Shown: positions 63,068-64,000 of the stretch, one piece after another | How positions within the stretch are numbered: position 1 is the first letter of the stretch | Layout: every line of letters begins with the position of its first letter | Assembly: GCA_013076295.1 (NCBI GenBank) | Contig: RQOL01000828.1 | Coordinates: 5,711,840-5,775,839, forward strand | Source: Sanderia malayensis | Lineage: Eukaryota; Cnidaria; Scyphozoa; Semaeostomeae; Pelagiidae | Length of the DNA stretch: 64,000 nt | Direction: 5' to 3' | The notes under the pieces: model-generated | Told to the model about the DNA's origin: nothing | Database searches by the model: none | The model's input: the letters and a program-made list of their open reading frames with translations, nothing else | Position numbers and translations under genes: made by a program

Positions 63068-64000
63068 TTCAAAAGAAATTGATAATTAATAATCACAATA
63101 AAAGCAACAAAGCATTTACATGTCATTGAGGCATGTGAATAAATAACTTGGAAACTCATAGCGTTTTTAGACTAATATGAAACAAAGCATGCAAACCAAG
63201 TAGCAAATAGTTAAATTGATCACAAACAGAAAATGCAAAGAATGCATAATAATGTAATAAAATGCATTCACTAGATAATATTGATCCGATACATTTTAGG
63301 GATTGAGTATGGCACTATGGCACTTTTCACTCTTTCAACAAAGAATCGATGAAGGTGGTGCTAGGTAATTCAAATCGCTGGACCCCACAGCGCTATGACC
63401 TTCAGAACCATGACCTACCACCAACGACGTAAACATTTTTTTTTAAACAAGCGTGGCCGCTGCAAACGGTAGTTCTGATTGCTGGTCCCCACGCCGACAA
63501 TGTCATTATCATGATTATCATCATCATCAAAATAAAGTACTTTCCAATACAATCCCAAGCTTGCGTAGTGCAGCCTTTTTAATTCGGTAAGATGCTGTTG
63601 TACATGGACTGGAACTTTAACTGGCATTGCCCTCTCTGCATGAACCTGATGTTATTAACTAAGACATGTTATATATATATACACGTTTTTTTTATAAGAA
63701 ACCGGTTTATAATGTGCACATCTATAAATTACTGGGTCATTTAAATAGAATGTGCTCATACTTGATAAAGACAAATGACATAAACTCGAAAAGAAATAAT
63801 ATTCATAAAAACAGCAAAATCATGATAAGTCGTGCCAGGAGTAACTCGAACCTCGGGTAACTAAGACCCATTTGCATCCCATAGTAAAATTTGCAAGTGT
63901 TTTCTAGCGGTCAAAAACTCAACATACCTGCGCAGTGCAGGGTGCATGGTGCAATTATAATAATAATGGTAACGATTATAATGATGAGCAAAATGACGTT
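63068..64000. other. Upstream flank of the TB exon; MITE end and AT-rich DNA
   Basis: A CACGTTTTTTTTATAAGAAAC end with TA before it starts at 63682; its partner end was not found before 64000. A short (ATC)n-rich stretch is at 63510-63530. No exon is recognised; the signal-peptide exon of the TSP1 gene is probably further right. Confidence 0.4.

Noticed and set aside
1..64000. CRISPR arrays, prokaryotic operons, tRNA or rRNA genes
   Set aside because: None seen. Regular repeats are microsatellites, HSE units or inverted repeats; introns and animal domains rule out a prokaryote.

Overview
This is eukaryotic, animal-type DNA. It is AT-rich, with GT-AG introns, TATA-box promoters, AATAAA signals, metazoan extracellular modules (TSP1) and many animal-type transposons (BEL/Pao, Gypsy, DIRS, non-LTR, pogo-like, hAT-like and TTAA-type elements). 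Several transposon protein motifs are ones I associate with cnidarians and other marine invertebrates, so that is my best guess. The sequence does not settle the species.

Layout. 1-662: end of a Gypsy-type LTR element (gag, PBS, LTR) on the minus strand. 679-7214: a compact minus-strand cluster of small genes, each with its own TATA box or leader. It holds a Fic-domain protein, a RING/PHD-type zinc-finger protein, two very basic core-like proteins, an acidic protein and unknowns, punctuated by dense heat-shock-element arrays. It looks like an endogenous DNA-virus-like or virus-derived locus. 7215-13342: mostly gene-poor, with MITEs. 13343-19585: a young, nearly complete BEL/Pao retrotransposon, possibly in the intron of a minus-strand gene (exons near 19617-19849 and 20525-21190). 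21333-26385: MITEs, including a 5'-truncated non-LTR copy nested in another repeat. 26390-38800: a DIRS-type element broken by a TTAA element, a non-LTR tail and a very young Gypsy element (29650-38456), which is itself split by a 2.4-kb long-inverted-repeat element. 39458-44690: a non-LTR reverse transcriptase split by a 4-kb TTAA element. 45246-63051: a minus-strand host gene with a properdin-like layout: a cysteine-rich TB/TSP0-like exon, three TSP1 exons, a Ser-Gly repeat exon and a terminal exon, all joined in phase 1. Its 12.7-kb largest intron is packed with transposons and holds an intronless HIRAN-like gene.

The most unusual signal is a family of long palindromic elements (33315-35688, 50439-53453, about 57343-60473, plus a fragment at 61916-62158). 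They carry pieces of one protein family whose ordered acidic motifs (HEEADT, DTD, GNDY/GCDT followed by G-x-GK) resemble the FEN/XPG-type PIN nuclease active site. No DDE transposase was seen inside them. One copy sits inside the very young Gypsy element, so the family moved recently. The second candidate system is the heat-shock-promoter-driven Fic/RING virus-like cluster at the left.
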